From contig JAJIRX010000508.1 in NCBI GenBank assembly GCA_023853785.1, forward strand, positions 1 through 36,510: a stretch of DNA of 36,510 bases, given 5' to 3'. The notes under the pieces were generated by a model, which was given only the letters and a program-made list of their open reading frames with translations, was not told where the DNA came from and did not search any database. A program made the position numbers and the translations under genes. Source of the stretch: Psilocybe azurescens (Eukaryota > Basidiomycota > Agaricomycetes > Agaricales > Agrocybaceae). Within the stretch, counting starts at the first letter, position 1, and each line of letters begins with the position of its first letter. Positions 1 through 10,308 of this stretch are shown in pieces.

Positions 1-33
1 TTTTTTGAGGGCCATCTGCTTTTGATAGCACAG
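1..33. other. Short flank of LINE A, probably copia-2 sequence
   Basis: These bases lie outside the tail of LINE A. If LINE A inserted into copia-2, they should continue the copia-2 integrase region on the minus strand. The only support is a weak resemblance (10 of 14 bases) between positions 18-31 and 4972-4985, which could be a decayed target-site duplication. The stretch is too short to identify by itself. Confidence 0.3.
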
Positions 34-493
34 TTTTTTTTTTTTTTTTTAAAAAAATCATCAATTTGTAAACCGGTGCGCAAAGCAGTCCGGCCGCCAA
101 GCACAAATGCCCAACCAGGTAACTACTAAGAAACTGTTCACCAAACTACTAAGAGTCCGTTGAAACACTGAAGTCTACAATAAGTGACCGTGCTGTACAC
201 ATAATGGGATAACTAATGTAGGAATGTAATGCCAACCTCGATGCAGAGAAGGAATGATGAAAACAAACTCATCTACAAAGAACAACCTCGCGGGATATAG
301 GATAGAGTGACCCTATCCTTAGGAAGCCTGGAGTGGAGTGGAAACAACACCAGCAGGAGATAACTAACAAGGGTGAGGGGCGCCAAGTCCAATGACTGAG
401 ACTAGCGGTACCAGCTCTCCTAGTTCCCGCATACTCAACGCCATTCGTAACACGGCCTAGGTCCTGGGTGGGGTAGGTGAGTCAAACACTGAT

Positions 494-2968
494 GCCAGTG
501 CTGCCAAGCATCTTCATCACCTTGACGGTGGACAAAGCCTTGGTAGAGTAGTAACGGACATGCTCAGTGAAGGTGAGCTTGCGATTGAAGTAAAAGCCCA
601 AGTAACGCCAGTACAGCTTGGGCTTGAGAGGGTAGCGCCGGTGTACGGAGCATATCCCAGATCAAGAGGGGATTGTCTTTGGAGTGCGACCGGTCGAAGT
701 GGAATACTTCAGACTTGTTGTGCTCTAGGGTGAGTCCAAATTTCTTGAACAGCTCGAATATGACACCATAAGCCTGTTTAAGGGCTTCACAGTTGTCGAG
801 AAGGGATTTTGATTGCACTACCAGGGTGCTGTCGTCAACATATAAGAGCAGGAAACACCCACAGGTGAGTGGATCCTGCTCAAAGAGCCTCATAATGATG
901 GTAAGGTAGAGAGCAGATAGGACCGGGGACAGGGCAGAGCTCTGTCCCACTCCAACATCTGCCTGTCGAAGGTCTGAAATGAAGTCGCCCCACGTATACT
1001 GCGTAGAGCGACCAACCAAATAGTGGGAGAAGAATTTGATGACATTGTCGCTGAACCCTAGCTTCCAGAGAATAGCCATGAGGACCTCATGGTTGAGTGA
1101 TGGGAAGAACTGAGAGCGACACCAAAGGCAATGACGCTAGTCTTGAGTCCCTTGGCCCACCCTGCATGCACCATGTGCATCTGGATAAGGCCGGCATCTT
1201 CGGTGGATCTTTGACGGATCCCTCCGATCTGATTTGGGTGGAAGATGTCTGAAGCTGACGCCCGTCAAACTGAATGCAATTGAAAAGCATTTTCTCAATC
1301 AATTTACCAACGGTATTCAGGAGCACAATAGGCCTGAACACTTTTGGAAGCGGAGTAGGAGGGCTTGTTTGGTTTCGGAATGATAACCGATATGGACTCC
1401 TTGAAGTGCTTAGGCCAATGCCCCACCCAAAGGCAGGCATTGGCGAGTGAGAGTAAGACGTTGAAGACGTGGGTAGGCCCTCACATCAACATCTTAAGAT
1501 GAGACCACTTGATATGGTCCGGCCCTGGGGCCGACACATTGGAGCAGGAGGCCGAGGCCTCCCGCATCTCAAGTGCAGAGAATAGGACCCACCCCTGACA
1601 GGCATGTCGGGGATAGAGTCAAGTATACTGATGTCAAACGGACGGTCTGACGCTGAGATGTATGTGTTGTGGAGTGCATCCCACAATTGAGGAAGAGCGT
1701 GGCAAGGCTGCCCCTGATATTGAATAGCCTTGCATGGTGGTAACTTGCGCTGTTGGACCCAAGACATGAGGTCCCAGGTGCGCTTGTTGGTGATGGATAT
1801 TTCTGTGATTTTGGAATCAAAGAAAACCCGCTTGGCGTTTTTGACCGCCATTCGATAAAGCTTCCAGTCCTCCGGAAGACCATGTTCCTGGTAAGCCTGA
1901 AGCACGACTGAGCACTCATCTGTCCACCACAGTTTTGAGCGCCTTGTAATAGTGACCTCCCTGGAGCAGGTTTCCCATGCTGCAGAGAACAAATCTGCAA
2001 TAGCTTGTGCCACTGCATCAATCTGGTCAGGGGTGTCGAGGGGAGTGTTCGTCCACTTTCATGGCAAACTCCCCTTCGATAACTCTGACAAAGCGGATTT
2101 GCTCCTCTCTGTTGGCTTTGAGAGCTCTGCGGGGTGTGGCCCCAGAATCAGCAGAGATCGATAAGGTAGTAGCGAAGCGGGATATGATCCGACTCACCCT
2201 GAGCATTGTGCACCCGGGTGACCTGCACTGTCAGGGTCTGGTCCAGTTGTATGAATACCAAGTCAATCACTGTTGAGCTGAAAGCCTTGGATGTGGAGGT
2301 AGAAGGTTGGCCCCGGGTTCACAAAAGGAGCCTATTGCAAGCCTAGTTCCGCTGCAGTGTTGAGGAGTTGAGTGGCAACTCCTGGAAGGCCACGATGGCC
2401 TCCATCCCACTCCTGGGAATGGATGTTAAAGTCACCTCCTATATAGATGAAAGGTGGCAGTGAGGCCGTCTCCTTCTGGCCGGAGGAGAGCGGCCATATG
2501 GGTCTCGTCAGAATAGACGTTCATAAGGTTATAGCTCTGTCCGTTTGCAAACAGGCTGAGAATTAATATGTCATGATGATCAATAAGATCACGCCACATC
2601 GATGGACAAAACTCTTTCAAGCGGTTAGACACATAGGCCATAACCCTTGGGCAAGTATCGGGTTCAGGACTGGACTGCTTTCACGCACTGGTATACAAAT
2701 TGATGATTTTTTTTAAAAAAAATGTATCAGGTTCAGGAGTGCGTACCATAGGCAGCCAGGATGGATGCAATGGAGCACTGATAACATCATCGCCAGACTT
2801 ACAAGAAGTAGACGGTGCAGTGCGTACAAACCTCCAGGGAGGTTCTTGGATAAAAACAATATTGTATGCTAATACAAAATGTTCGAGTATAGTTTCTACG
2901 CTTAGGCTGGACTTTGCGCAGTTGAAACTCAAAATTCTAACCAGAAGGTCCTGGATGGTTTGACTCAT
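494..2968 (-). pseudogene. LINE A ORF2: APE endonuclease plus reverse transcriptase, RNase H deleted
   Basis: In a LINE, this polyprotein nicks the target DNA (APE-type endonuclease) and copies the RNA at the nick (reverse transcriptase). The start at 2968 (MSQTIQDLL) lies one base after the ORF1 stop. The endonuclease shows IVFIQEPPW in its N-terminal part. It is broken at residue ~82 by a 54-bp insertion and resumes at 2641 with VMAYVSNRLKEF. Frameshifts follow, then a segment at 1486-2013 with AIADLFSAAWETCSREV and RTWDLMSWVQQRK, which matches LINE C. RT motifs include the RPIVLLNTVGKLIEKML block near 1290-1340 and the YVDD catalytic box at 831-842. The frame ends near 494, where the RNase H half is deleted. 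Several stops and frameshifts make it non-functional. Confidence 0.8.
2670..2723 (+). mobile_element. 54-bp LINE 3'-tail insertion with 15-bp TSD
   Basis: The insert consists only of the last ~36 nt of the LINE 3' end (from CTGGACTGCTTTC to CAAATTGATGA) plus T8A8. It is bracketed by GTATCGGGTTCAGGA at 2655-2669 and GTATCAGGTTCAGGA at 2724-2738. Removing the insert and one repeat restores the endonuclease frame (MVRTPEPDT joined to CPRVMAYVSN), as seen uninterrupted in LINE C at 15283-15330. Confidence 0.9.
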
Positions 2969-2969
2969 C

Positions 2970-4907
2970 CTAGTGACTGCTGGTTAGGGATTGATGGTGC
3001 GCGAATGAATTCGCTCGTACCTGATGATATTTCTCGACATGCCAAAGCTGATCAAACCTGTGACTCCAGAACATGCAAGCGCGCTCATGGGCACTGTGAT
3101 TCTTTCCACAGTTTGGGCAGCGAGGGGTGTGAGGGCAGGAGCTCCCTGGTAGGCGTTGGTGCCTGGGGGATCCGCCTTTGGATTGCCTTTGCAGCAGCCT
3201 GCAACGGTGCGATGCTCCTCCAGCTTGTGAGGACCAGAGCATTGTGGACATTTGGCGGCAACTGCATGGCAGCGACCGACTGCATGGCCCCACTTTCAAC
3301 ACTGAGTGCAGAGGGGGACGCTGGAGCTCTTTGAACTAGAACGTATCCAGAGGGGACGACCCCTGAACATAAACTGTTTATCAACGAGCTGGCAGGCTCA
3401 GGCACCGGATGCGGTGTCCCAGATGTCAAAGAAAGCAGTAGCAGTAGTGCTTGCCTTGGAGGTGTGAACCACGGGGTCCCCGCATAGAATGTGCAATGAG
3501 GTCCAAATGGGAGAGGCTTTTAGTGCCGAAGCAACCTCTTCCCATTCAGTGAGATGATCCAGGTCATAGTGAGTACCTTGGAACCAAGGGACGTCGACAA
3601 TTCATAAGAACAACTTGGACGTGGGCATGCCAACCCACGGGCGTGAACTTGTAGTGGGCCTTGAAATGAGCAGTAACCGCGCCATGGAGGATGTCTGTGT
3701 CACGCTCACTGGGGACTTTTTGGTGGGTACAGAGTACCCATTGTATGTGATTTCAACACCAAGGACCTTAACACGAAGGCTCTGGCAGGAGAGGACGTCC
3801 AAAGACAAGTCCTTAAAGAGGGTGGTGATATTAGCATCCTTTGCATGATCTCCCCACGTCGATGAGCAACTGGCACCTCAAAGGGCCATGCGAGGTGTAG
3901 TCCGGGATCCTCCTGCTCTTGCCGGGAGGGGGGCAGCCAGTGTAGCTGGCTGCTGGATTTACACCTTCTTGTGAGCAGCCTCAGCGTAAGAACGTGGGGC
4001 AGGGCGCACAGGACAGGTGGCAGTGGAAGGCACTGGAGGGGGCCTCTGATTGGGCACAACCAGCTTCTTGGCCAGAGGGCGGGGTTGAGGAGGAGCAGAG
4101 GGGGTTGGGGAGGCTTGTCAGCCCGCCCTTTCCCTTTGTCCTGCTGTGCTCAGACAGGAGGCCTGGCCTGCGCACTCCTATGAGAGGAGCAAACGGGCTC
4201 AGCTGGGGTCATAACAACATCGACATCGCCAGCCCCACCATGGTCAGACCAAGCAGGGGGGGGGAAGGAGATGCGGAGAGGGTCTGGAGAAGCACGACCG
4301 AGGGCTAGAGGCCTTCAAATCGTGTCGTCTTCCGCAGGGAATGACTCCGCAACTGCACAGATTGTGAGGATGTTATCGGGAGTGGGAGTGGTACCCAGGT
4401 CCCCATTAAAGGTCTTGCGGGTGAAGTCAACCACCGCTTGAGCCAGAGTTACCGCCATGGGGGAAGAATGAAGGTCGATGTGGGAGGAGTTAACATACCC
4501 AACGATTGTCCTGAGTGCCCCAATAATCCTTTGACTATCTTCTACCACATCGGAGTCTCCATAACTGAGTGATAGGTAAGTGGGGGGTTGTCCATATCTT
4601 CATCCTCAGATCTCGCAGGTGACGGAGTGTCGGAGGGCTGGGCAGTGTTGTCCCTGGCAGTAACCGTGGGAGTGCAATGACGAGACGACTGCCTCAAAGA
4701 GCGTGGCAGAGCGGCTGGGTTGGGCGGTGTGTGCCCCACGTGAAGCAGGGACTGGGCCTTGACTATAGGTATCTCGAACAGCAGGAGAGCGCCTGCTGTA
4801 GGGACCAGGGATGCAGTCAACGAAGGTTGAGCTGCGGAGGATCTGGCTGAGGAGGTCACCAACCAAAAAGGGGACGGTGGTCTTGTGGGTTGCTGTTTAG
4901 GTGGCAT
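2970..4907 (-). pseudogene. LINE A ORF1: gag-like zinc-knuckle RNA-binding protein
   Basis: ORF1 proteins of this LINE class coat the element RNA in the cytoplasm. I take the ATG at 4907 (MPPKQQPTRPPSPFW) as the start. The N-terminal ~120 residues are rich in Pro, Ser, Thr and Ala with an acidic patch (ARSEDEDMD). A short conserved segment at 4315-4548 (DSQRIIGALRTIVGYV) follows. A central block near 3600-3810 contains LRVKVLGVEITYNGYSVPT and is shared with LINE C. The C-terminus has a knuckle CPNCGKNHSAHERAC near 3080-3130. An upstream CX2CX4HX4C knuckle near 3290 has TGA where LINE C has Trp. Frameshifts break the frame at least three times. The stop TAG at 2970-2972 is followed by one G and the ORF2 ATG. 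Confidence 0.7.
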
Positions 4908-4984
4908 AGCTATGGACACCCAAGCTAATACTGCCAGTGGTGGTAATGCTGGGGGTGGTTACCCAAGTAAAGCTTTGTGTAGAA

Positions 4985-5752
4985 CGTTTGTGACAATGAG
5001 CAGAAATTTCTCATGGTGAATACATGGCAGTACCGGAACAAGAAAGGATGATCCTTTGTGCAATCGTCTATGAATGTAATCCAATAGTGATAGCCTTCAG
5101 GAGTAGGGGGTGAGATAGGGCCTTTGAGATCTGAGAATACAAGCTCTAAGGGATACTTGGACATGCTTGGAGATGTGGGAAATGGATTGGAATGCATCTT
5201 GCCTGCTAAGCAAGGTTCACATATGGGATCTGGCTGTTGCTTCGAATTAAGCTTAAGTCCAGTGACCATGTTCTCTTTAATCATCTTGTGGACATCTGTG
5301 TAGCTATGATGTGCAAAACAGCGATGCCACAGAGTGATATCAAGAGGTAGAGTTGAATTGGCTGAAACAAATGCAGACTCCGAAATTGGAACTGTAGTAC
5401 CATTCAACAAAGCACAGATAGATGTCTTAATATCAGCAGAGAACAGATGAGCTGTCTTGCGATAGAAATTCATATGATGGGCATCAATTGTGATGTTGAA
5501 GCCCTTGTGCTTTGTTAAATACAGAACAGACAACAGATTGTTACGGAGATCTGGTACATGTAATACTCTTGTTAACTCAACACTTTGAGCCTTTTTTCCA
5601 TTTACAACTGGTTCAAAGAACACAGTGCCCACTCCAGCAGAATAAATGACTCTTTCATCTGCTAACTTGATTGGTATGCGTGAGGGGCATAATTTCATAC
5701 CCAATTGCAATGAGGGGTCATATGAGAAGTTGCCCCTGTGTCTGCAATCCAA
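4985..5752 (-). pseudogene. Copia-2 protease motif, GAG-pre-integrase domain and start of integrase
   Basis: The aspartic protease active site, DWIADTGATSHM, is readable in the third minus frame, with DTG at 5734-5742. Neighbouring frames carry the sequence on either side, so a +/-1 shift exists here. Downstream, VELTRVLHVPDLRNNLLSV is the usual protease C-terminal signature. LWHRCFAHHSYTDVHKM followed by CEPCLAGKMHSNPFP is the HHCC zinc domain of a copia integrase. LELVFSDLKGPI and WITFIDDCTK begin the catalytic core. The core is truncated where LINE A begins, so the later acidic residues are absent. In a live element these cleave the polyprotein and insert the cDNA. Confidence 0.82.
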
Positions 5753-7137
5753 TCATAGTCAGTGGAGTGTGTGGAAAAGAGGGAACATCAGTATTAAGAG
5801 CACTTGCATTTCCAGCAAATTCCATGTCTTTGGACTCTTTATCCTCACTGGTAGCCTCTTGAGCCTTATTTGCCCTGTTGCCTTTGCAAGCATTCTTAAC
5901 ATGCTCCTTAGCCTCCTTCTGCGCATTTATGAACTTGTGGCACTTGTCCATGACATGATCGCTGATATTGCAAAATGCACACTTTTGCTTTGAAGCAGAA
6001 GGTGCAGGAGTGGTTTGGAATGCAGTAGCAACTGCAGGCATATCAGAAGCGCAGCGACGACATTGTATGTCCTCAGTGACAAAGGCCTGGTGAATAGTAG
6101 CCTTGTCCATCTTGTCCAAAAGGAGGAGTGATGATGCAAATGCATTGTACTCATCTGGGAGAGCCCTAATCAATGTATGGTGTCAAGTATGTGGGAACTA
6201 GGGAGAGCTGGTACCACTAGTCTCAGTCGTTGAACTTGGGCGCCCCCCGCCCTTGTTAGTTATCTCCTGCTGGTGTTGTTTCCACTCCACCCCAGGCTTT
6301 CTAAGAATAGGGTCACTTCTATCCTATATCCCATGAGGTTGTTCTTTGTAGATGAGTTTGTTTTTCATCATTCCTTCTCTGCATTGAGGTTGGTGTTACA
6401 TCCCCACATTAGTTACCCCGTTATGTGTACAGCACGGTCATTTATTGTAGGCTTCAGTGTTTCCAACAGATTCTTAGCAGTTTCAGCGAACAGTTTCTTA
6501 GTAGTTACCTGGTTGGGCATTTGTATTTAGCGACCGGACTGCTTTTGTGCACCAGTATACAAATTAATGATATTAAAAAAAAAAAAAAAAAAAAGCTCTA
6601 ACCAATGTGAGAGATGCAAGCTCTTCATCTAACTTGGCCAAGTCAAAGTCCTTGGGCCTAAGTTGCTGAATAAACAAAACAGCTTGTTCTACTCTATTGA
6701 TCAGAGTTTGGAGGTTTTCACCTTCCTCCTTTCAGATAGAGAACAGATCATCATATGCATTGAATCTGTTTCCAGGGCGCTTTGCTGATGAACAGCCTTG
6801 AGTGCATCCCACATTTGAATGGGATCATCCTTGACAGCCTCCACATGGATCTTCTGATCATTGTCCAAATGCAAGTAGATCAACCCACATGCTTTATCAC
6901 AGTTCTCATGGTACAATTTGAGGCAGCAAGCTCCCCGGCAGTCGGGATGCCAGAGAGCGAAGGCTGTGTCTTAGCACCGCTGACTATGCGCCATATCCCT
7001 TTAGATTGGAGATAGGCAGTCATGAGACCAGACCAAGTGTTATAATTGGTAGCATTCAAATGAGGGATTTGGAGATCATTTGGCATATTGTGAAATGTGG
7101 AGTGAGGTAATGTTGAATGGAGTTGTATGAGTGGCAA
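5718..7137 (-). pseudogene. Copia-2 Gag (UBN2-type) with CCHC zinc knuckle
   Basis: Gag forms the virus-like particle of a Ty1/copia element and binds its RNA. The N-terminal segment (7137-6880) has the copia Gag signature LNATNYNTWSGLMTAYLQSKG. The next (6916-6701) continues with VEAVKDDPIQMWDALKAVHQQ after a frameshift. Near 6594-6660 and again from 6173 it has the LIRALPDEYNAFASSLLLLDK block, split by a LINE tail. A CX2CX4HX4C knuckle, CAFCNISDHVMDKC, lies near 5930-5980 and is followed by a Lys/Glu-rich linker. The frame runs out-of-phase into the protease. The start could be 7137 or the ATG at 7086 (MPNDLQIPHLN). At least two frameshifts and an insertion make it a relic. Confidence 0.8.
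6177..6593 (+). mobile_element. 5'-truncated LINE 3'-UTR insertion in copia-2 gag
   Basis: It starts in the 3' UTR at ATGGTGTCAAGTATGTGGGAAC and ends with TTAATGATATT plus about 20 A. The TSD is AGCCCTAATCAATGT at 6162-6176 and AGCTCTAACCAATGT at 6594-6608 (13 of 15). It is oriented opposite to the host copia-2 and contains no coding sequence. Confidence 0.88.
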
Positions 7138-7473
7138 GAGGTGTATAGATGAGCGAGGATGTATGTGAACGAGTTTGACAATGTCCGGAGCTTGGAGTGT
7201 AATGCGAATGCAAGTTTGAGTGTGAAGTGTTAACTAGCCTAGTTTAAAAGTTTTAATGAAAATGTATATAACTCAGGAACCGTCCACGTTTGTACGGTTA
7301 AACCAAGTTGGCAAGTCATGTAATGTGTACTTGTCCTTCTCTACTAGCAGCAGCAATGTATGACTGGGCCTGGCAGAGGTATGAAAGAAAAAAGAACTAT
7401 AGTGACCGTTTTGTGAAACTAAGCAAAAAGGAACTTGGTTCGCAAAACACTGAATTGGAGCACTTAGAGTGTG

Positions 7474-7485
7474 GGGCCCATAACC
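7474..7485 (-). promoter_or_regulatory. Copia-2 primer-binding site, half-tRNA type
   Basis: Directly after the LTR the minus strand reads GGTTATGGGCCC. This matches the complement of the anticodon stem-loop of initiator tRNA-Met with about one mismatch. It is the same kind of internal 'half-tRNA' primer site known from Drosophila copia, rather than a tRNA 3' end. Confidence 0.6.
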
Positions 7486-7859
7486 TGTTAAAGCAGGCGA
7501 GCTCGGGAACACGTGAGACACTTGGTGACCAAGTTATAGAACTATGGGCACAGGGACAAGCAAGCTATAAGTGTCTGAAGTCCTAAGTGAGTAACTGGGT
7601 ATATTAGACATAAGACCTAACTACTTGCCTGAAGTCCTAAGTGAGTAACTGGGGACTTCTGGCACAAAACTACAAGCCTTTATATACTATGTGGTACAGA
7701 TCTAAACCCAACAGGAAGTTGATAAACATCATATAGATGATAAGAATCAAGATAAAGATCTGGAGCATCAAATAGATAAAGATCAACAATGCTGATGTAA
7801 TCATGATAAAGATCAGATCACGTGATCTATAGATAGAAGTATGAAATGCAGTTTTAACA
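7486..7859 (-). repeat. 5' LTR of copia-2
   Basis: On the minus strand it runs from TGTTAAAACTGC to CTGCTTTAACA (374 bp). It aligns with the copia-1 LTR at 24495-24744: both begin TGTTARAA, share a repeated CAGTTACTCACTT-GGACTTCAG segment, and end with a YGYGTTYCCGARCTCGCC stretch before TTTAACA. TATATAAAGGC near 7675 (minus strand) is a plausible TATA element. The LTR length differs from copia-1 (250 bp) by an internal indel. Confidence 0.82.
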
Positions 7860-7889
7860 CTATAATGCAGGGACAGACCCCTCTTAAGA

Positions 7890-8478
7890 TGGTATCAAGC
7901 CATTGCGGCCTCCATTCTGTTCAGCAGCGGAGCTGAGCGTTGGTGCGCTCAGCATGTCACAGGCAAAGTCACTGCACCTGATGCGGAACTTTATGCCATT
8001 CATTCTGCAATTGTCAATGCAACTTTGCATGATGACTGCATGGACATTTTCATATTCACGGACTCAATGGCTTCTGCCCGTCAAGCTGTTGATCCTTCTA
8101 TCCACTCCGGACAGGGCCACTCTGTGGCTGTCTGTGAGGCTCTTCAGACTTGGTTCACCCGCAAGGATGGCCAGTTAATCACCTTTGTGTATGTCCCCTT
8201 GTGATTGCAGTGGGACCTGCATTACAAAGCACATGAGTATGCAACCAAACTCAAAGTTGCACTGGGCCCCTGTCTAGCTACATCATTTGACAGCCTGTGC
8301 ATGCAGGCTGCCCTCTCTCACGGTGCCTCCTGGAATGTCATGTTCCAGGACCCCCAAATATTGAGGTCAGAACTTTCTCCACCTCAAGACTGTCAACAGA
8401 GCAGTTGCTCAGCCTGGGGGCAAAGACAACCTTTGGGTTCATCTCGCAAACATAAGCTCTCCGCAGCTCTACGCACGC
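7890..8478 (+). pseudogene. LINE D RNase H domain and linker
   Basis: RNase H removes the RNA strand during LINE cDNA synthesis. The segment starts inside the domain at IAASILFSSGAERW. It has the second acidic motif DAELYAI (near 7976-7996) and the third, FTDSMASARQAVD (near 8055-8095). EALQTWFTRKDGQ follows, with a stop where relatives have Ser and a frameshift near 8200 before LQWDLHYKAHEYATKLKVALG. The first catalytic Asp region is missing because copia-2 cut the domain. The linker ends at SSPQLYA, where K4 is inserted. Confidence 0.78.
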
Positions 8479-9482
8479 ATGTGCCGGGAGGGCTTTGTGT
8501 CCCCCACATATTCTGGCTGGAGTCCGCCAGAGTCCGCCACGGAATCTGCCATTCCACTGGGAATGAGGGCAGAAATATGGCACAAGGCCCTGCCATATTA
8601 TTTATTATCAATTCTGGCGGAATGGCGGATTCCGCAGCAGAATTAAACAGAATCCGTTAACAAAATGGATTACCCTGGAACGGAACCAAAAACGGACTGG
8701 CATCCGCATGGTGCTCATTGTTACGATCATTATGATGATCATTATGATGTAGATTAGAATCAATTAATTAATTTACATATGATTTTGATTGGTTGGTAAC
8801 CGTTTGATGGGATACCAATCAGCCAGACATATTTTTGGACCCTTAAACGGTCCGAAAATCTGTCCATCAAACACACATGATTTCAGCATCTTGGCAACAG
8901 CCGGTGTCACGGTTTCCATGTTACATCATCACTTTGTCGGTTCGATTCTTGCTTCCCTTTCCCCCCCATCCACTCTCCCCTCCCCTCCTTCCCCACCACC
9001 CAAATGTCCATCCCCTCCCTCTCCTCTCCCACTCCCCTCCTTCCTCTCTCTATGAACCGCAGCAGAGGAAGATTGATCAGATGCTGATTAGGGTGAGGGG
9101 AAGGGTGCCAGAGGCAAGGCACCCTCAAAAATTTGCGTGCACTCACTTTTTGCGAGCATTTCCAGTGCCAACCAACCCATACCACCCCTCACAGCCATAA
9201 AACTTCGGCACAGCGACATCAAGAGGACGCCGCAGAGGCTGCAAAGGGCCCCCACCCACCTCAAACCGTACACATACCCCCTCCCCCTTTTTTCATTAAA
9301 AAAATATAGATATATTAATTTTATATTTGCTTTTTTAGTGTTGTGCAGAAGCTCGATGGGGCTGCCACCTTGGTAGCCCCTCCTGAGTGTCCTCCCAGTT
9401 CTCCCTTCCCCTCCTACTGTGTCTGTGCTTCCCACTGTTGCTGCTGATAGTGAGTCCCTTTCCAAGCCTTCAGGCCTACCAC

Positions 9483-9801
9483 AAGGTAATGGCACCAGTT
9501 GGGGTAACCTGTATGGGTTATGGGTACGGGTACCGTGCGGGTAGGGTACGGAATACAATAGCCCTACCCATGAGCTTTCGAACGAGTCTAAAAACATATT
9601 TTTCAGACCAAAACTGAGGAAGATATGACTAATTTTGCAAAATTCTTCGAAATTAGCCATATCTCCTTCAATTATGGGCCGATTTGGATGTTTTTAGTCT
9701 CTTTTGGTGGGTAAACACGTAGGGTTATGGGTAGGGTTGCCCCACAGGTAGGGTACAGGTTGCTGGCGCAATACCCGCGGGTTTACCCATGCCATTGCCT
9801 A
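9483..9801. mobile_element. 319-bp hAT-like MITE in K4
   Basis: The ends are inverted (AAGGTAATGGC at the left, TAGGCAATGGC at the right in reverse). They are flanked by an exact 8-bp duplication CCTACCAC at 9475-9482 and 9802-9809. Subterminal GGGTAGGG/TACCCAT motifs are repeated in both arms (9505-9570 and 9715-9790). There is no coding capacity. The 8-bp TSD and repeated subterminal motif suit a hAT-mobilised MITE, though the superfamily is inferred. Confidence 0.7.
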
Positions 9802-10308
9802 CCTACCACCACATCAGCCCAGTGCATGTTCCACTACTGTGGCTGATGTTGATTATCCTATGGGAATCTCCAACCAGAGCAGTGGCCCTCTCACCGCTGC
9901 TGATGGTTTGGTTGTGTCCACCTGCTACAGGCCATGTACATTGGGACAATGGCTCTTCCACCATAGGTGCTGATCATGGTATTTATTATTATTATTGCTA
10001 TTATTATCATGTATTTAGTTCCTTAAATAATATAGATGCTGTAAGCCTGGTGCCCCGGTCTTACCACAGCTCCTTTCCATATTATCTTATATTATACATT
10101 TATGTGCATGTGACTATGATCCCCAAACCCCATTTCCTTGATATAGACTTACCTTAGACCTTATGCACTGTACACACCTGTAGCTAGTCAGTTGTTCTAT
10201 CAATATATTGTGGTCTTGTCATTCTCTGTGTGACTCTCAGTGAGCCTGGTGATGCCTGGCTTTCAGATGCATAGACAAAATTTGATAGGTCTGAATCCAC
10301 AACTAATA

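Larger units (their letters stand above)
32..4971 (-). mobile_element. LINE A: Tad/I-like non-LTR retrotransposon, internally deleted
   Basis: This minus-strand LINE has its 3' tail at 34-57 (GATGA, T7, then about A20 on the element strand). It runs through a 3' UTR (about 60-490), an EN-RT ORF2 (494-2968) and a gag-like ORF1 (2970-4907), with about 65 nt before the first ATG. It is the only copy here that reaches the ORF1 N-terminus. Compared with LINE C, the sequence jumps near position 494 from just after the RT thumb region directly into the 3' UTR, so RNase H and the Cys-His cluster are missing. The 5' border and TSD are tentative (18-31 versus 4972-4985). It lies in the integrase region of copia-2 and is itself interrupted at 2670-2723. 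Confidence 0.8.
4972..7859 (-). mobile_element. Copia-2: Ty1/copia retrotransposon, 5' part (LTR, gag, protease, integrase start)
   Basis: Read on the minus strand, the element has a 5' LTR (7859 to 7486), a primer-binding site, a leader of ~350 nt, gag, a protease motif and the GAG-pre-integrase/integrase start. It is then cut by LINE A. RT, RNase H and the 3' LTR would lie left of the window. It inserted into the RNase H region of LINE D: the base after its LTR begins CTATAATGCAGGGACAG, which continues LINE sequence. Gag is interrupted by a LINE tail at 6177-6593. Confidence 0.82.

Noticed and set aside
2700..2963. A plus-strand frame at the LINE A endonuclease
   Set aside because: It is antisense to the conserved endonuclease reading and includes the 54-bp tail.
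7308..7586. A 92-codon plus-strand frame near the copia-2 LTR
   Set aside because: It is antisense to the LTR and leader, with no homology to a known protein.
8205..8660. A 151-codon frame crossing from LINE D into K4
   Set aside because: It crosses the K4 insertion border at 8487 and is a chance fusion of the LINE linker with transposon end sequence.
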